64,000 bases of DNA, taken from JANWXD01 sp037446115 (GTDB taxonomy: Bacteria > Acidobacteriota > Terriglobia > Bryobacterales > Bryobacteraceae). The translations under genes and the position numbers were made by a program. Of this stretch, positions 40,916 through 55,000 are shown piece by piece (position 1 is the stretch's first letter; the number at the start of each line of letters is the position of its first letter). Below the pieces are notes generated by a model, which was given only the letters and a program-made list of their open reading frames with translations, ran no database searches and was not told where the DNA came from. The DNA lies in the NCBI GenBank assembly GCA_037446115.1, contig JBBIJF010000004.1:133558-197557 (forward strand). Direction: 5' to 3'.

Positions 40916-43198
40916 TCAGGCCGCCGCGGCCGCCACAGGAGGCTTGGCGGCGTCAATGACGCCGGCGGCCATGGTCATCTCCAGAAGCGCCAGCAGGAAG
41001 GACAGCGTGGATTCGGCGCCTTCATTCTGGTTGACGCGGTCCGGATGGAGGCCGTCCCGGCAGCCCCCTGTGGCGGCATCATAAAGCGGGAGCCCGAGGT
41101 CATTGCGACCGAGGAACCACTCGAAGGCTCGCTGCGCCTCCTTCTGCCAGCAGGCATCGCCCGTCAGGCGCCACGCCTCCAGGCAGGCAGAGACCATCGC
41201 ATGCGCGTCCACCGGCTGCTGATCGAACCGCGCGCGTTCTCCGTTGCGCCGGTAAAAGCCGTTGGAGCCGATGGGAACGAAGTGATCGCCGCCGGCGCGC
41301 TGTACTTCCGCCAGCCAGGCCAGCGCCTCCAGCGCCGCCTCTTCCATTTCCGGGCGCCCCATGCCCCGGCCGGCCAGCATCAGGGCGTGGGGCAGGGTGG
41401 CGTTGTCGTAGGCGACGATATCTTCGAACCACCGCCAGTCCGGGGTCCGCGTGCGGCGGTAAAGATCCATAAGGCGCTCCGCCAGAACTTCACGAGCGTT
41501 TTGCGCGGCCCGGTCTCCGGAAAACAGCCGCAGGTATTCATCAATGCCGATCAAGGTAAAGGCCCAAGCCCGCGGGCTGGTGAATTCGAACGTGGCGGGA
41601 AGCGCCTGGTCAAATAACCGCGCGGCCAAACCGCGCAGGCCGGCGTGGCGGGATCGCCCCAGAACCGTCCCGAGCGCCCACAGTGCGCGGCCGTGCGCAT
41701 CCTCCGAGCCCACTTCCTCCAGCCACTGGCGGTTGTAGGCAAAGAAATTCCGGAAGCGGCCCGCCGCCGGGTTGAAGGCGTGCCAGAGGAATCCGAGATA
41801 CCGGGACGCCAGCTCGAACCGCTCGCCCACTTGTTCGAGCAATACCGAAAGAACCAGCGCCCGCGCGTTGTCGTCCGTAGTGTAGCCCTCGTTGTAGTTC
41901 GGCACCGTGAAAATGGCGTGCTGCAGCACTCCGGTATCATCGGTCAGGGTGCGCAGATGATCCAGCTTCAGCGGCGGAAGATCCAAAGGACGCTGTTGCA
42001 GAGTCACCGCCGCAAAAGCGGGCCGGGGGTGCGTGGCGCGCAGTTCCCGAGCCCGTTCGAAGGCCTCGACGTACTGGCGGGCCACACGCGGCCAGATCAT
42101 TTCCCTTCCCAGCAGCCAGGCGCGCTTGCGCATGGCGTGGCGCTCGCCGTCGCATTCCAGCAGCTCGAGGACGCGGCGAGCGATCGCCTCCGGGTCGCGG
42201 AACGGGACCAGCACGCCGCGGCCGTCCTCCAAAAGCTCCTCGGCGTACCAGTAAGGCGTCGAGACGACGGCCTTGCCCATGCCTACGGTGTAGGCCAGGG
42301 TGCCGGAGACGATCTGCGCCGGGTTCAAGTACGGCGTGATGTAGAGGTCGGCTGCTCCGATGAACTCGGTCAACTCCTCCAGGCTGACGAAGCGGTTGTG
42401 AAAAATCACGTGCTCATCCACCTTGCGGGACCGGGCCAGCCGTTCCAACATCAACCGGTAGGACTCGCCTTCGCGCAGGGCCACGTGCGGATGGGTCGCC
42501 CCGAGCACGACGTAGACCACGTTCGGAAACTTTTCCAGGATGGCGGGCAATGCCTCGATGACATACTCGATGCCCTTGTTGGGTGACAGCAGCCCGAACG
42601 TGAGCAGGACGATTTTGCCCTGGACGCCGAACTGGTCTTTGTAAAAGTTGGGATCCACGAAGGGAACTTCCGGGATCCCGTGATGGATGAAGACGATCTT
42701 CTCGGCAGGCGCGCCGTAAATCTCCTGGAGAAACTGCGCTCCCCGCCGACTCATGACCACCAGCAGGTCGGAAAGCTGGATCAGCTCCAGCATCACCCTG
42801 CGCTGGTGCGGGTCCGGCTCCTTGAGGATCGTGTGCAGGGTGGTCACCACCGGCATGCGGAGCTCACGCAGCAGGGCCAGGATGTGGCTGCCGGCCGGGC
42901 CGCCGAAGATGCCGTACTCATGCTGGAGGCAGACGACCTCGATATTGTTCATGTTGAGGAAGTCGGCCGCCCGCTGGTAACTGGTGATATCGTTCTGGGC
43001 CAGTTCGAAGCGCACGCGCTCCGGGTAGGCATAACCGTCCGGCCGGTCGTTGACCGGCAGCGCCAGACAAGTCAGATCCGGGTACTGTGCCGCGATGGAC
43101 TCGCACAGATCCGTGGTAAAGGTGGCGATGCCGCATTGGCGAGGCAAGTAGTTGCCAATCACCGCCACACGACTCAACGACGAGCCGAACGTATTCAT
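40916..43198 (-). CDS. Two-part protein: GT4 glycosyltransferase plus C-terminal helical glycosidase-like domain
   Basis: From the ATG at 43198 (SD AAAGGA) the product has 760 residues. Residues 1-400 are a GT4 enzyme: VAVIGNYLPRQCGIATFTTDL, VVTTLHTILKEPDPHQRRVML, LLTFGLLSPNKGIEYVIEALP and GTLAYTVGMGKAVVSTPYWYAEELL (shortened). Residues about 420-750 are alpha-helical and resemble six-hairpin glycosidase or trehalase-like barrels. The recurrent motif is TDDTGVLQHAIFTVPNYNEG then YTTDDNARAL. An (alpha/alpha)6 domain fused to a GT suggests a synthase-trimmer. A longer ORF to 43294 has no supporting start. It is the largest enzyme of the operon. The C-terminal domain is assigned by appearance; its catalytic residues are not proven. 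Confidence 0.8.
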   Translation of the reverse strand: MNTFGSSLSRVAVIGNYLPRQCGIATFTTDLCESIAAQYPDLTCLALPVNDRPDGYAYPERVRFELAQNDITSYQRAADFLNMNNIEVVCLQHEYGIFGGPAGSHILALLRELRMPVVTTLHTILKEPDPHQRRVMLELIQLSDLLVVMSRRGAQFLQEIYGAPAEKIVFIHHGIPEVPFVDPNFYKDQFGVQGKIVLLTFGLLSPNKGIEYVIEALPAILEKFPNVVYVVLGATHPHVALREGESYRLMLERLARSRKVDEHVIFHNRFVSLEELTEFIGAADLYITPYLNPAQIVSGTLAYTVGMGKAVVSTPYWYAEELLEDGRGVLVPFRDPEAIARRVLELLECDGERHAMRKRAWLLGREMIWPRVARQYVEAFERARELRATHPRPAFAAVTLQQRPLDLPPLKLDHLRTLTDDTGVLQHAIFTVPNYNEGYTTDDNARALVLSVLLEQVGERFELASRYLGFLWHAFNPAAGRFRNFFAYNRQWLEEVGSEDAHGRALWALGTVLGRSRHAGLRGLAARLFDQALPATFEFTSPRAWAFTLIGIDEYLRLFSGDRAAQNAREVLAERLMDLYRRTRTPDWRWFEDIVAYDNATLPHALMLAGRGMGRPEMEEAALEALAWLAEVQRAGGDHFVPIGSNGFYRRNGERARFDQQPVDAHAMVSACLEAWRLTGDACWQKEAQRAFEWFLGRNDLGLPLYDAATGGCRDGLHPDRVNQNEGAESTLSFLLALLEMTMAAGVIDAAKPPVAAAAA

Positions 43199-43220
43199 GA
43201 CGGGTCCTTTCTGGCGGGCC

Positions 43221-43763
43221 TCATTCCAGAGGCGCCACGCGAAGTTCCCACCCCGCCGGTTCACGGAGGGAGTGCTCGCGGAACCACGTGACACGGTCCG
43301 CCGGAATTGCGATCAGGGTTTGCGCGTCTTCTTCCGGTTCCGGCCGTAGGCGGAACTGCAGGCCCTCCCGTCCGGCGCCGATCGCCGCGGCGACAGCCTC
43401 CGGTACGTAGCCGATGATCAGCGCCGCCCCGTTCGGAAGCTTGTGAATCTCGTAGCTATGGTAACTCCGTTTGCGAAACAACGGCGCGTTGACGTGGCCG
43501 GGCGCATACGTAAAGCCGTAGACGCCGCACGGCGCCCGGTCGAGGCCGGTGCCTTCGTCGGCGACAGAAATGAGTTCCACCCCATGGGTTTCCCGCAAAC
43601 GGGCGCGCGCCTCCTCGGCGGGATCCGGCGGCGGCGCCGGCGCGGCGGGTGCGGGCGGCCGCCGGCGAAACCATCCGATCAATCCGACCACCAGCAACGG
43701 CGGAATCCCGGCAGCTCCTGACTGCAAACTCCACTCCGCAACAAGATGATCGAACATATGCAT
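43221..43763 (-). CDS. Hypothetical protein with N-terminal membrane segment
   Basis: A protein of 180 residues from the ATG at 43763, with one hydrophobic segment near the start (GIPPLLVVGLIGWFRRR) and a Pro/Ala-rich linker. The rest is a soluble domain (VELISVADEGTGLDRAPCGVYGFTYAPG, shortened). The ATG has no clear SD. An alternative ATG at 43856 would add 31 residues and lies just 5 nt after TATAAT, a leaderless possibility. It is the first gene of the GT4/GH130 operon (22-bp gap to the GT fusion). I do not recognise a family. A membrane-tethered accessory to the glycan pathway is only an inference. Confidence 0.6.
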   Translation of the reverse strand: MHMFDHLVAEWSLQSGAAGIPPLLVVGLIGWFRRRPPAPAAPAPPPDPAEEARARLRETHGVELISVADEGTGLDRAPCGVYGFTYAPGHVNAPLFRKRSYHSYEIHKLPNGAALIIGYVPEAVAAAIGAGREGLQFRLRPEPEEDAQTLIAIPADRVTWFREHSLREPAGWELRVAPLE

Positions 43764-43861
43764 AGCGGCGGCCCGCGGGAAGGCGATAACACACCCCGGG
43801 ACCGGAGAGCGATTTTCTAGCGGGGTCGGGCAGCCAGATAAAATGACTGCCGCCATTCGTT

Positions 43862-43891
43862 ATTATAGAAAGCTGGAGAAGCCACCTTCAA
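43862..43891 (-). promoter_or_regulatory. Promoter of the GT4/GH130 operon (TTGAAG-18-TATAAT)
   Basis: On the minus strand the -35 box TTGAAG (43891-43886) is separated by 18 nt from a consensus -10 TATAAT (43867-43862). Transcription would start near 43855, close to the ATG at 43856 of the first ORF. This is one of the best sigma70-like matches in the window. Confidence 0.55.
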
Positions 43892-43967
43892 TCAATCACT
43901 GGAGCGGCTGCAGAAACGGCCGGCCGCGGGCCACTCGAACCTGGTAACGCGGCGAGCTGTGCGGGCA

Positions 43968-43979
43968 TCCATACGTATG
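43968..43979. repeat. Perfect 12-bp palindrome CCATACGTATGG
   Basis: A self-complementary site in the divergent intergenic region between the glycan operon and the DksA-like gene, about 100 bp upstream of each start region. It could be an operator for a dimeric regulator. No other copy was noticed in the window. Confidence 0.4.
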
Positions 43980-44095
43980 GGCGTGTAGCGGCGCCCACCC
44001 GCTCTTTCCCGACGATCCGCCTCGAGCCGGTTCATGAAGCGTGGCAGTGCGCCGGGTTGTGTGTCGCCGGGCCACAAGCAGCCCGGAGAACGACG

Positions 44096-44494
44096 ATGGC
44101 AAAGAACGAATTTGGCAAATACCGAGCAGCTCTGGAAGCCAAGCTGGCCGAAGTCGAGCGCGAGCTGGGTCTGGCGCTCCGCAATCGGGAAAACGTGTCA
44201 GTGCAGAAGGCTCCCGACGACGTGGATCTGGCGCAGCTGACTGCGGAACGGGAACTGGCCATCACCAACCTTGACCGCCTCACGTCGCTGAAGCGGCAGA
44301 TCCGGGCCGCGCTGGCGCGCATCGAAGAGGGCACCTACGGTGTGTGCCTGGAGTGCGACGAACCCATCTCGCCCAACCGGCTGAACGCGGTCCCGTGGAC
44401 CGCGCTTTGCGTACGCTGCCAGGAGGCCGCTGACTCGCGGCGTGCGGGCGAACCCGAGCCCATTGATCTGCTCATCGAACAAGACCAGCCCTGA
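44096..44494 (+). CDS. DksA/TraR-family zinc-finger protein
   Basis: A small regulator that acts on RNA polymerase through its secondary channel in DksA-type proteins. From the ATG at 44096 (GGAG at -10) it has 132 residues. A helical coiled-coil part (about 1-75, FGKYRAALEAKLAEVEREL) is followed by a C4 zinc finger: Cys84 and Cys87 in GVCLECDEP, Cys105 and Cys108 in ALCVRCQE. The arrangement fits general stress-type DksA homologues. It lacks the DxxDxA tip of E. coli DksA as far as I can see (DDVDLA is present at 41-46, possibly serving). It is convergent with mutS (5 bp between the stops). Confidence 0.85.
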   Translation: MAKNEFGKYRAALEAKLAEVERELGLALRNRENVSVQKAPDDVDLAQLTAERELAITNLDRLTSLKRQIRAALARIEEGTYGVCLECDEPISPNRLNAVPWTALCVRCQEAADSRRAGEPEPIDLLIEQDQP

Positions 44495-44499
44495 CCGGC

Positions 44500-47096
<2,597 letters not shown>

Positions 47097-47100
<4 letters not shown>

Positions 47101-48368
47101 GCGTAGATGCCGCGCAGCTTGATGGCGAAGGCCACCCGGTCAATGGCCAGCATATAGGCGGCGATGCGGTTATTCACCCTGTGCTTGTCCGCGTAGCCGA
47201 CCACGTGGTGAAAGCTGGAGACCATGAGTTCTTCCAGACGGCTGTTGACCATCTCCTCGTTCCAGAAATAGCCTTGGCGGTCCTGAACCCATTCAAAGTA
47301 GGACACCGTGACGCCGCCGGAGTTCGCCAGGATGTCCGGGATCACAAAGACGTTGTTGTCGGCCAGGATCAGGTCGGCGGGGGGCGTGGTGGGCCCGTTG
47401 GCTCCCTCGCAGAGCACGCGGGCGCGGATGCGGTGGGCGTTCTGCGAGGTGATCACATTTTCTTTGGCGGCGGGCAGCAGGACCTCGCATTCCAGGAAGA
47501 GAGCCTCATCGCGCTCCATGTTTTCGGCTTCGGGAAAGTCCAGAATGGACCCGGTTTCCCGGCGATGCGCCATCAGGGCCGAGATATCGAGGCCGTGGGG
47601 ATTGTACACCGCGCCGTCAATTTCAATCACGGCGATGACCTTGTATCCGGCGCGCGCCATGAGTTTGGCGGCCATGCCGCCCACATTGCCGAAGCCCTGA
47701 ACCACCACGCGGGCTCCTTCCGGGTTGATCCCGAGGCGCTTGAGCGCTTCGGTGGCGACGATCATGCAGCCCCGTCCGGTGGCCTCCGCTCGCCCGCGCG
47801 AGCCGCCCAGATCCAGGGGCTTGCCGGTGACCACGGCGGTGACCGTATGGCGCACGTGCATCGAGTAGGTGTCCATCACCCACGCCATGGTTTGCTCGTT
47901 GGTGTTCAGATCCGGCGCGGGCACGTCTCGTTCCGGGCCGAGAAAGTCCAGAATCTCGGCGGTATAGCGCCGGGTGATACGCTCCAGCTCGCCTTCGGAC
48001 AGCAGCGCCGGGTCGCACACCACGCCGCCCTTTGCGCCGCCGAAGGGAATGTTGACCACGGCGCACTTCCACGTCATCCAGGCCGCCAGGGCGCGCACTT
48101 CGTCCAGCGTCACATCCGGCGCAAAGCGGATCCCGCCCTTGGCGGGACCCCGCGCAATCGAGTGCTGCACCCGGTAGCCCGTGAACACTTCCAGGCGCCC
48201 GTCGTCGAGTTGTACCGGAATGTAAACCGTGATCTCTTTTGAGGGTGTGCGGAGAACTTTGGCCAGGCCGTTGTCCAGGCCCAGCCGGGCGGCCGCCTCG
48301 TCAAAGCGGGCTTCTGCCGCCAGCCACGGGTTGGTCTCCTGTTCCAGGGGGAGGGCTGTGGTGGTCAT
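47097..48368 (-). CDS. gdhA: Glu/Leu/Phe/Val dehydrogenase (glutamate dehydrogenase)
   Basis: Catalyses reversible oxidative deamination of glutamate to 2-oxoglutarate with NAD(P). The start at 48368 (ATG with GGAGAC upstream) gives 423 residues; a longer ORF to 48419 is unsupported. Substrate-binding residues are visible: RGPAKGGIRFAPD (Lys77), WMTWKCAVVNIPFGGAKGGV (Lys101 and the catalytic Lys113). The cofactor domain has VVVQGFGNVGGMAAKL. Later comes NGPTTPPAD, common to bacterial and archaeal hexameric enzymes. Coupled to mutS, an unusual partner. A CATAAT box on the minus strand, 19 nt from the ATG, may be the promoter. Confidence 0.92.
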
Positions 48369-48476
48369 GCAAGCTGTCTCCGACCCCATTATGGCAGCAG
48401 CTCCCCCGCCCGCGCCCATCGCCGCCCCGCTTTATGCTTGAATAGAAAAGACGCCTTCCCCGGAGGAGAATCGGAC
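48369..48476. promoter_or_regulatory. Divergent promoter region of gdhA and carA
   Basis: 108 bp between the starts of two divergent genes. A minus-strand CATAAT at 48393-48388 is 19 nt from the gdhA ATG. A plus-strand TATGCT at 48433-48438 lies about 38 nt before the carA start, with GGAGGAG as the carA ribosome binding site. No -35 box is convincing and no attenuator or arginine-type operator was recognised. Confidence 0.4.
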
Positions 48477-49613
48477 TTGAGTCAGGCTGTGCTCGCCCTG
48501 GAGGACGGCAGCGTCTTCGAGGGCCGCGCGTTTGGTGCACGCACGGAGCGATGCGGCGAAGTCGTTTTCAACACCGCCATCACCGGCTACCAGGAGATTT
48601 TTACCGACCCCTCCTACGCCGGGCAGATCGTGGTGCTCACCTATCCGGAGATCGGCAACTACGGCGCCAATCCCGACGACAGCGAATCGGCGCGGCCTTT
48701 CATTGAAGGGCTCGCCGTCCGGGAGCTTTCTTCGATCGCCAGCAACTGGCGGTCGCGCCAGCACGCCGAGCAGTTCCTGGCGGACCACGGCGTGCCGATC
48801 ATCGCCGAGATTGACACGCGCTCGCTGGTGCGCCGGTTGCGCAGCCGGGGCGTGATGCGGGGCGTGCTGTCCACCTGCGGCGCCTCCCCCGAAGAGCTGG
48901 TCGAAAAGGCCCGCCGCATTCCCAGCATGGCGGGGCTGGAGCTGGCCACGCGCGTTTCCACCCAGACGCCGTACGAGTGGAGCGAGCCGGTGCGGCCTTG
49001 CTCGCCTTCGGATCCGGTGCCCGAACCCGCCCCCGTGCGCTTCCACGTCGTAGCCTACGATTACGGCATCAAGCGCAACATCCTGCGCCGGCTGGCGCTG
49101 GTGGGCTGCCGCGTCACCGTGGTTCCGGCTTGCACGCCGGCCGAGGAGGTGCTCGCGCTCAACCCGGACGGCGTGTTTCTCTCTAACGGTCCCGGCGATC
49201 CGGAGCCGCTTCAGTTCCAGGCGGCCCAGGTGCGCAAGCTCATCGGCAAGAAACCCATCTTCGGCATCTGCCTCGGGCACCAGATCCTGGGGCTCGCGCT
49301 CGGAGGTCGCACTTACAAACTCAAGTTCGGCCATCGCGGCGCCAATCATCCGGTCCTCAACCGCATCACGGGCCGGGTGGAGATCACCTCCCACAACCAC
49401 GGCTTCGCCGTGGATCCCGATTCGCTGAACGGCAACGAAGTAGAGCTGACCCACATCAACCTCAACGACCAGACGCTCGAGGGCTTTCGCCACCGCAGCC
49501 ACCCCGTCTTTTGCGTGCAGTACCACCCGGAGGCGGCCCCGGGTCCGCACGACTCCCACTACCTTTTTGACGACTTTGTACGCCTGATGAAGGAATTCCA
49601 CGGCCGGGGTTAG
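48477..49613 (+). CDS. carA: Carbamoyl-phosphate synthase small subunit
   Basis: The glutaminase subunit supplies ammonia to CarB for pyrimidine and arginine synthesis. I chose TTG at 48477 as start: it follows GGAGGAG by 9 nt and begins SQAVLALEDGSVFEG, matching the start of other CarA proteins; the in-frame TTG at 48438 would add 13 unrelated residues. The product has 378 residues. The class I glutaminase triad is Cys265 in GICLGHQ, His350 and Glu352 in QYHPE. The N-terminal CarA domain has ITGYQEIFTDPSYAGQ. It is followed by carB after 7 nt, an obvious operon. Confidence 0.95.
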   Translation: MSQAVLALEDGSVFEGRAFGARTERCGEVVFNTAITGYQEIFTDPSYAGQIVVLTYPEIGNYGANPDDSESARPFIEGLAVRELSSIASNWRSRQHAEQFLADHGVPIIAEIDTRSLVRRLRSRGVMRGVLSTCGASPEELVEKARRIPSMAGLELATRVSTQTPYEWSEPVRPCSPSDPVPEPAPVRFHVVAYDYGIKRNILRRLALVGCRVTVVPACTPAEEVLALNPDGVFLSNGPGDPEPLQFQAAQVRKLIGKKPIFGICLGHQILGLALGGRTYKLKFGHRGANHPVLNRITGRVEITSHNHGFAVDPDSLNGNEVELTHINLNDQTLEGFRHRSHPVFCVQYHPEAAPGPHDSHYLFDDFVRLMKEFHGRG

Positions 49614-49620
49614 CGTCGGC

Positions 49621-52851
<3,231 letters not shown>

Positions 52852-52921
52852 GGCAAGGCCTTCGGACGCAACGCCGGAGGGGTCGGCGGCACGTGCTCCG
52901 GCTACCTGCTCCGCGGCCGAT

Positions 52922-53497
52922 CTAGCCTGCGGCCTGCTCTTGAAAGAGCCGAATTCCAGCCACACCCGCGGCGCCCGCCCGCATACATAGCTCCGCGTTG
53001 GCCCACGTGACGCCGCCGAGGGCAAAGACCGGTATCTTCACGGCCCCGGCCGCCTCGGCCAGCCGGTCCAGCCCGAGCGCAGGGCCGAAAGCCGCCTTTG
53101 ACGGCGTGGGAAACACCGGGCCGAAGACGACAAAATCCGCTCCTTCCTGCGCGGCGCGGCGCACTTCCTCCGTGCTGTGGCAGGAGACGCCGATCAAGAA
53201 GCCCGCGGGAACAATAGCCCGCAGCCGTGCGGGCGGCGGCGAGTCCGCCGGAAGATGCACACCGTGGGCCCCTGCGGCAAGAGCCACGTCCAGGCGGCTG
53301 TTCACCAAGATGCGCGCCTCGTGGGGGTTCGGCAACGCCAGGACTGCCCGGACTAGCGCCAGCAGTTCCCGCGCCGTGAGATCCTTTTCGCGGATCTGCA
53401 CCATCTCCACTCCGGCGGCGAGAACCTGCCGCACCTTCCCGATCAGGGCCTCCGTTCCCCCCACGGCCCGGCGGTCCGTGATGTAATACCGCCGCAC
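52922..53497 (-). CDS. thiE: Thiamine-phosphate synthase-like protein (ThiE/TenI family)
   Basis: ThiE joins HMP-pyrophosphate and thiazole phosphate to form thiamine phosphate; TenI homologues instead isomerise the thiazole. The 191-residue TIM-barrel protein shows YYITDRRAVGG, VEMVQIREKDLTARELL, ILVNSRLDVALAAGAHGVHLPAD (short parts), GVSCHSTEEVRRAAQEGADFVVF, GPVFPTPSK and GGVTWANA. The QIREKD and GPVFPT motifs favour ThiE-type function. It is a little shorter than many ThiE. The GTG start is 3 nt after the stop of the FmdE-like gene, so the two form a pair. No TPP riboswitch is visible upstream of the operon. Confidence 0.8.
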   Translation of the reverse strand: MRRYYITDRRAVGGTEALIGKVRQVLAAGVEMVQIREKDLTARELLALVRAVLALPNPHEARILVNSRLDVALAAGAHGVHLPADSPPPARLRAIVPAGFLIGVSCHSTEEVRRAAQEGADFVVFGPVFPTPSKAAFGPALGLDRLAEAAGAVKIPVFALGGVTWANAELCMRAGAAGVAGIRLFQEQAAG

Positions 53498-53500
53498 GCT

Positions 53501-54082
53501 TCAAACCCGCTCGTAATAGCTCTCCCCGGCGCAGGCTTTACATAACGTGCGCCCGTCCACGACGACCTCGCGCCGGAAGCTGACGGCCTCGCCGCAAACC
53601 GCGCAGATAACCCGGGGCGCCTTGTAACCGGGCAGATCTTCCGGGGCCAGGCGCACACGGACCCACTCGGCGGCGAACAGCTCTTCATCCGGCATTTCGC
53701 GGTAGGCACGCATCTGTTGCTGATTTTTGTCGGCAATCTCCGGATATCGCTCCTGGGCGCGACGGCGGGCGGACTCCAGCGCCACGATGCGCACGGCGCG
53801 TCCGGTGGCCAGGTCACAAAACGTGGCCGCGACCTTGCCGAAGTCGCGGAATTTGAGCGCCCGCTTCCCCAGCCGGCAACCGGTGACCACGCTGACGGCG
53901 TCCGTGGCGCAGCGGTCAATCTCGACAATGGTGATCAGGCGCTTGCGATCCCGCTGCTCAGGCTCATCGGTGCCCAGAAGCCTGAGGCCGTACATCGCCA
54001 TCCGCACGCCTAACACCTGCCCGGCACACAGATGTCCGTGGGCCTGCTCGGCAAGTTTGAGATATTCCTCCAGCGTCTTCAC
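53501..54082 (-). CDS. FmdE-like protein with C-terminal CxxC zinc-finger
   Basis: Relatives of the E subunit of formylmethanofuran dehydrogenase occur widely in bacteria with unknown metal- or pterin-related roles. From GTG 54082 (GAGGTG at a spacing of 6; GTG 54091 is the longer alternative) the product has 193 residues. FmdE landmarks are AHGHLCAGQVLGVRMA (His15, His17, Cys19) and EIDRCATDAVSVVTGCRLGKR (Cys58, Cys69), a plausible metal site. A C4-type tail follows (ICAVCGEA and LCKACAGE). A CATAAT box at 54146-54141 may be its promoter. It is followed by thiE, an association whose meaning I do not know. Confidence 0.78.
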   Translation of the reverse strand: MKTLEEYLKLAEQAHGHLCAGQVLGVRMAMYGLRLLGTDEPEQRDRKRLITIVEIDRCATDAVSVVTGCRLGKRALKFRDFGKVAATFCDLATGRAVRIVALESARRRAQERYPEIADKNQQQMRAYREMPDEELFAAEWVRVRLAPEDLPGYKAPRVICAVCGEAVSFRREVVVDGRTLCKACAGESYYERV

Positions 54083-54214
54083 CGCACTCACCTCAAAGCA
54101 CGCACTCGCAGATCACAGCGAACCGCAGCACCCACCCCCTATTATGCTCGTGCCGCGGGATCGTCGCCGGGAGCGCAACCCAGTGTGGCGCCGGGGCCCG
54201 ATCGCGATGCTGCC

Positions 54215-54997
54215 CTATGAGCTGTATGTGGACACCATGGTCACCGTGCGGAAGCCCATACGCTGGTACAGGTGCAGGCCGGCCTCCGTGGACTGGAGCA
54301 CGCACGGCTGGCCGGGTGAGGCCGCCTGCTCCAAAGCGTGGCGCACGATGGCCTCCCCGTAGCCTTGGCGCTCCCAGCCCGGTGCCGTGGCGACGCAGTA
54401 CAGGCCGATGGCACGGCCGTCTGCCATGGTGGCCGCCGCGGTGACCGGGAGTCCTTCCACGTAGCCCACGAACCCCGCAAAACCGCCCCGCCACACCCGG
54501 GCCGGGCCGTAGATCTCGCGGCAGGATTCCACAGGGAGACTGAAGGCCGCCGCCACGAGCCGGCAGAAGTCGGCACGTTCCACCGCGCCGCTCACCGGAC
54601 GGATCTCGAAGTCTGGGCGCGGCCGTATGGCCGGCTTGACCTCTTCGGCAATCATTCCCGGCAGCCGGGAAGCCAGTGACAGGCCGTGGCGGGAAAACAC
54701 GCGTTTGGCCTGCCGGAGTGCGGATTCCTCCAGGCGGTGCTCCCAGAGCCAGAAAGCCCAGCGCAAGCCGCGAGCCGCAAAATGGACCGCAGCCGTGACG
54801 ATGGAGCGTTCCAGCCCTGGTGTATCACCCCCGAGCGGCCCGGACAGAAACGCCGCGTTGAACATGTGGAAGGCGGCGCCGCAGGAGGCGATCGTAACCC
54901 CTGGAAGCTCCCGCGTCTCGCCGGAATCCCGCGCCGCGGCCAGATGCCGGAACAGCGCAAGCATGTTCGCTTCCACCAGCTCGGCAGCGCTCATCAT
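54215..54997 (-). CDS. GNAT-family N-acetyltransferase
   Basis: A 260-residue protein with a C-terminal GNAT domain. The acetyl-CoA loop is IGLYCVATAPGWERQGYGEAI followed by VRHALEQA, and the terminal segment has STEAGLHLYQRMGFRTV. The first 110 residues are an additional region with no family I recognise (AELVEANMLALFRHLAAARD and a helical middle). Similar long N-terminal parts occur in amino-group acetyltransferases of unknown substrate. The start is 3 nt after the priA stop, so translation is probably coupled to priA. The substrate is not predictable. Confidence 0.82.
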   Translation of the reverse strand: MMSAAELVEANMLALFRHLAAARDSGETRELPGVTIASCGAAFHMFNAAFLSGPLGGDTPGLERSIVTAAVHFAARGLRWAFWLWEHRLEESALRQAKRVFSRHGLSLASRLPGMIAEEVKPAIRPRPDFEIRPVSGAVERADFCRLVAAAFSLPVESCREIYGPARVWRGGFAGFVGYVEGLPVTAAATMADGRAIGLYCVATAPGWERQGYGEAIVRHALEQAASPGQPCVLQSTEAGLHLYQRMGFRTVTMVSTYSS

Positions 54998-55000
54998 GCC

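Larger units (their letters stand above)
43764..44095. other. 332-bp intergenic region with operon promoter and palindrome
   Basis: No convincing gene is seen besides the possible N-terminal extension described for the hypothetical protein. It holds the minus-strand promoter at 43862-43891 and a 12-bp perfect palindrome at 43968-43979. A GGAG ribosome binding site stands before the plus-strand DksA-like gene. The region separates divergent transcripts, so it probably contains the regulatory inputs of both. Confidence 0.5.

Noticed and set aside
53501..54150. TPP riboswitch upstream of the thiE pair
   Set aside because: The conserved TPP-aptamer segments are not visible.
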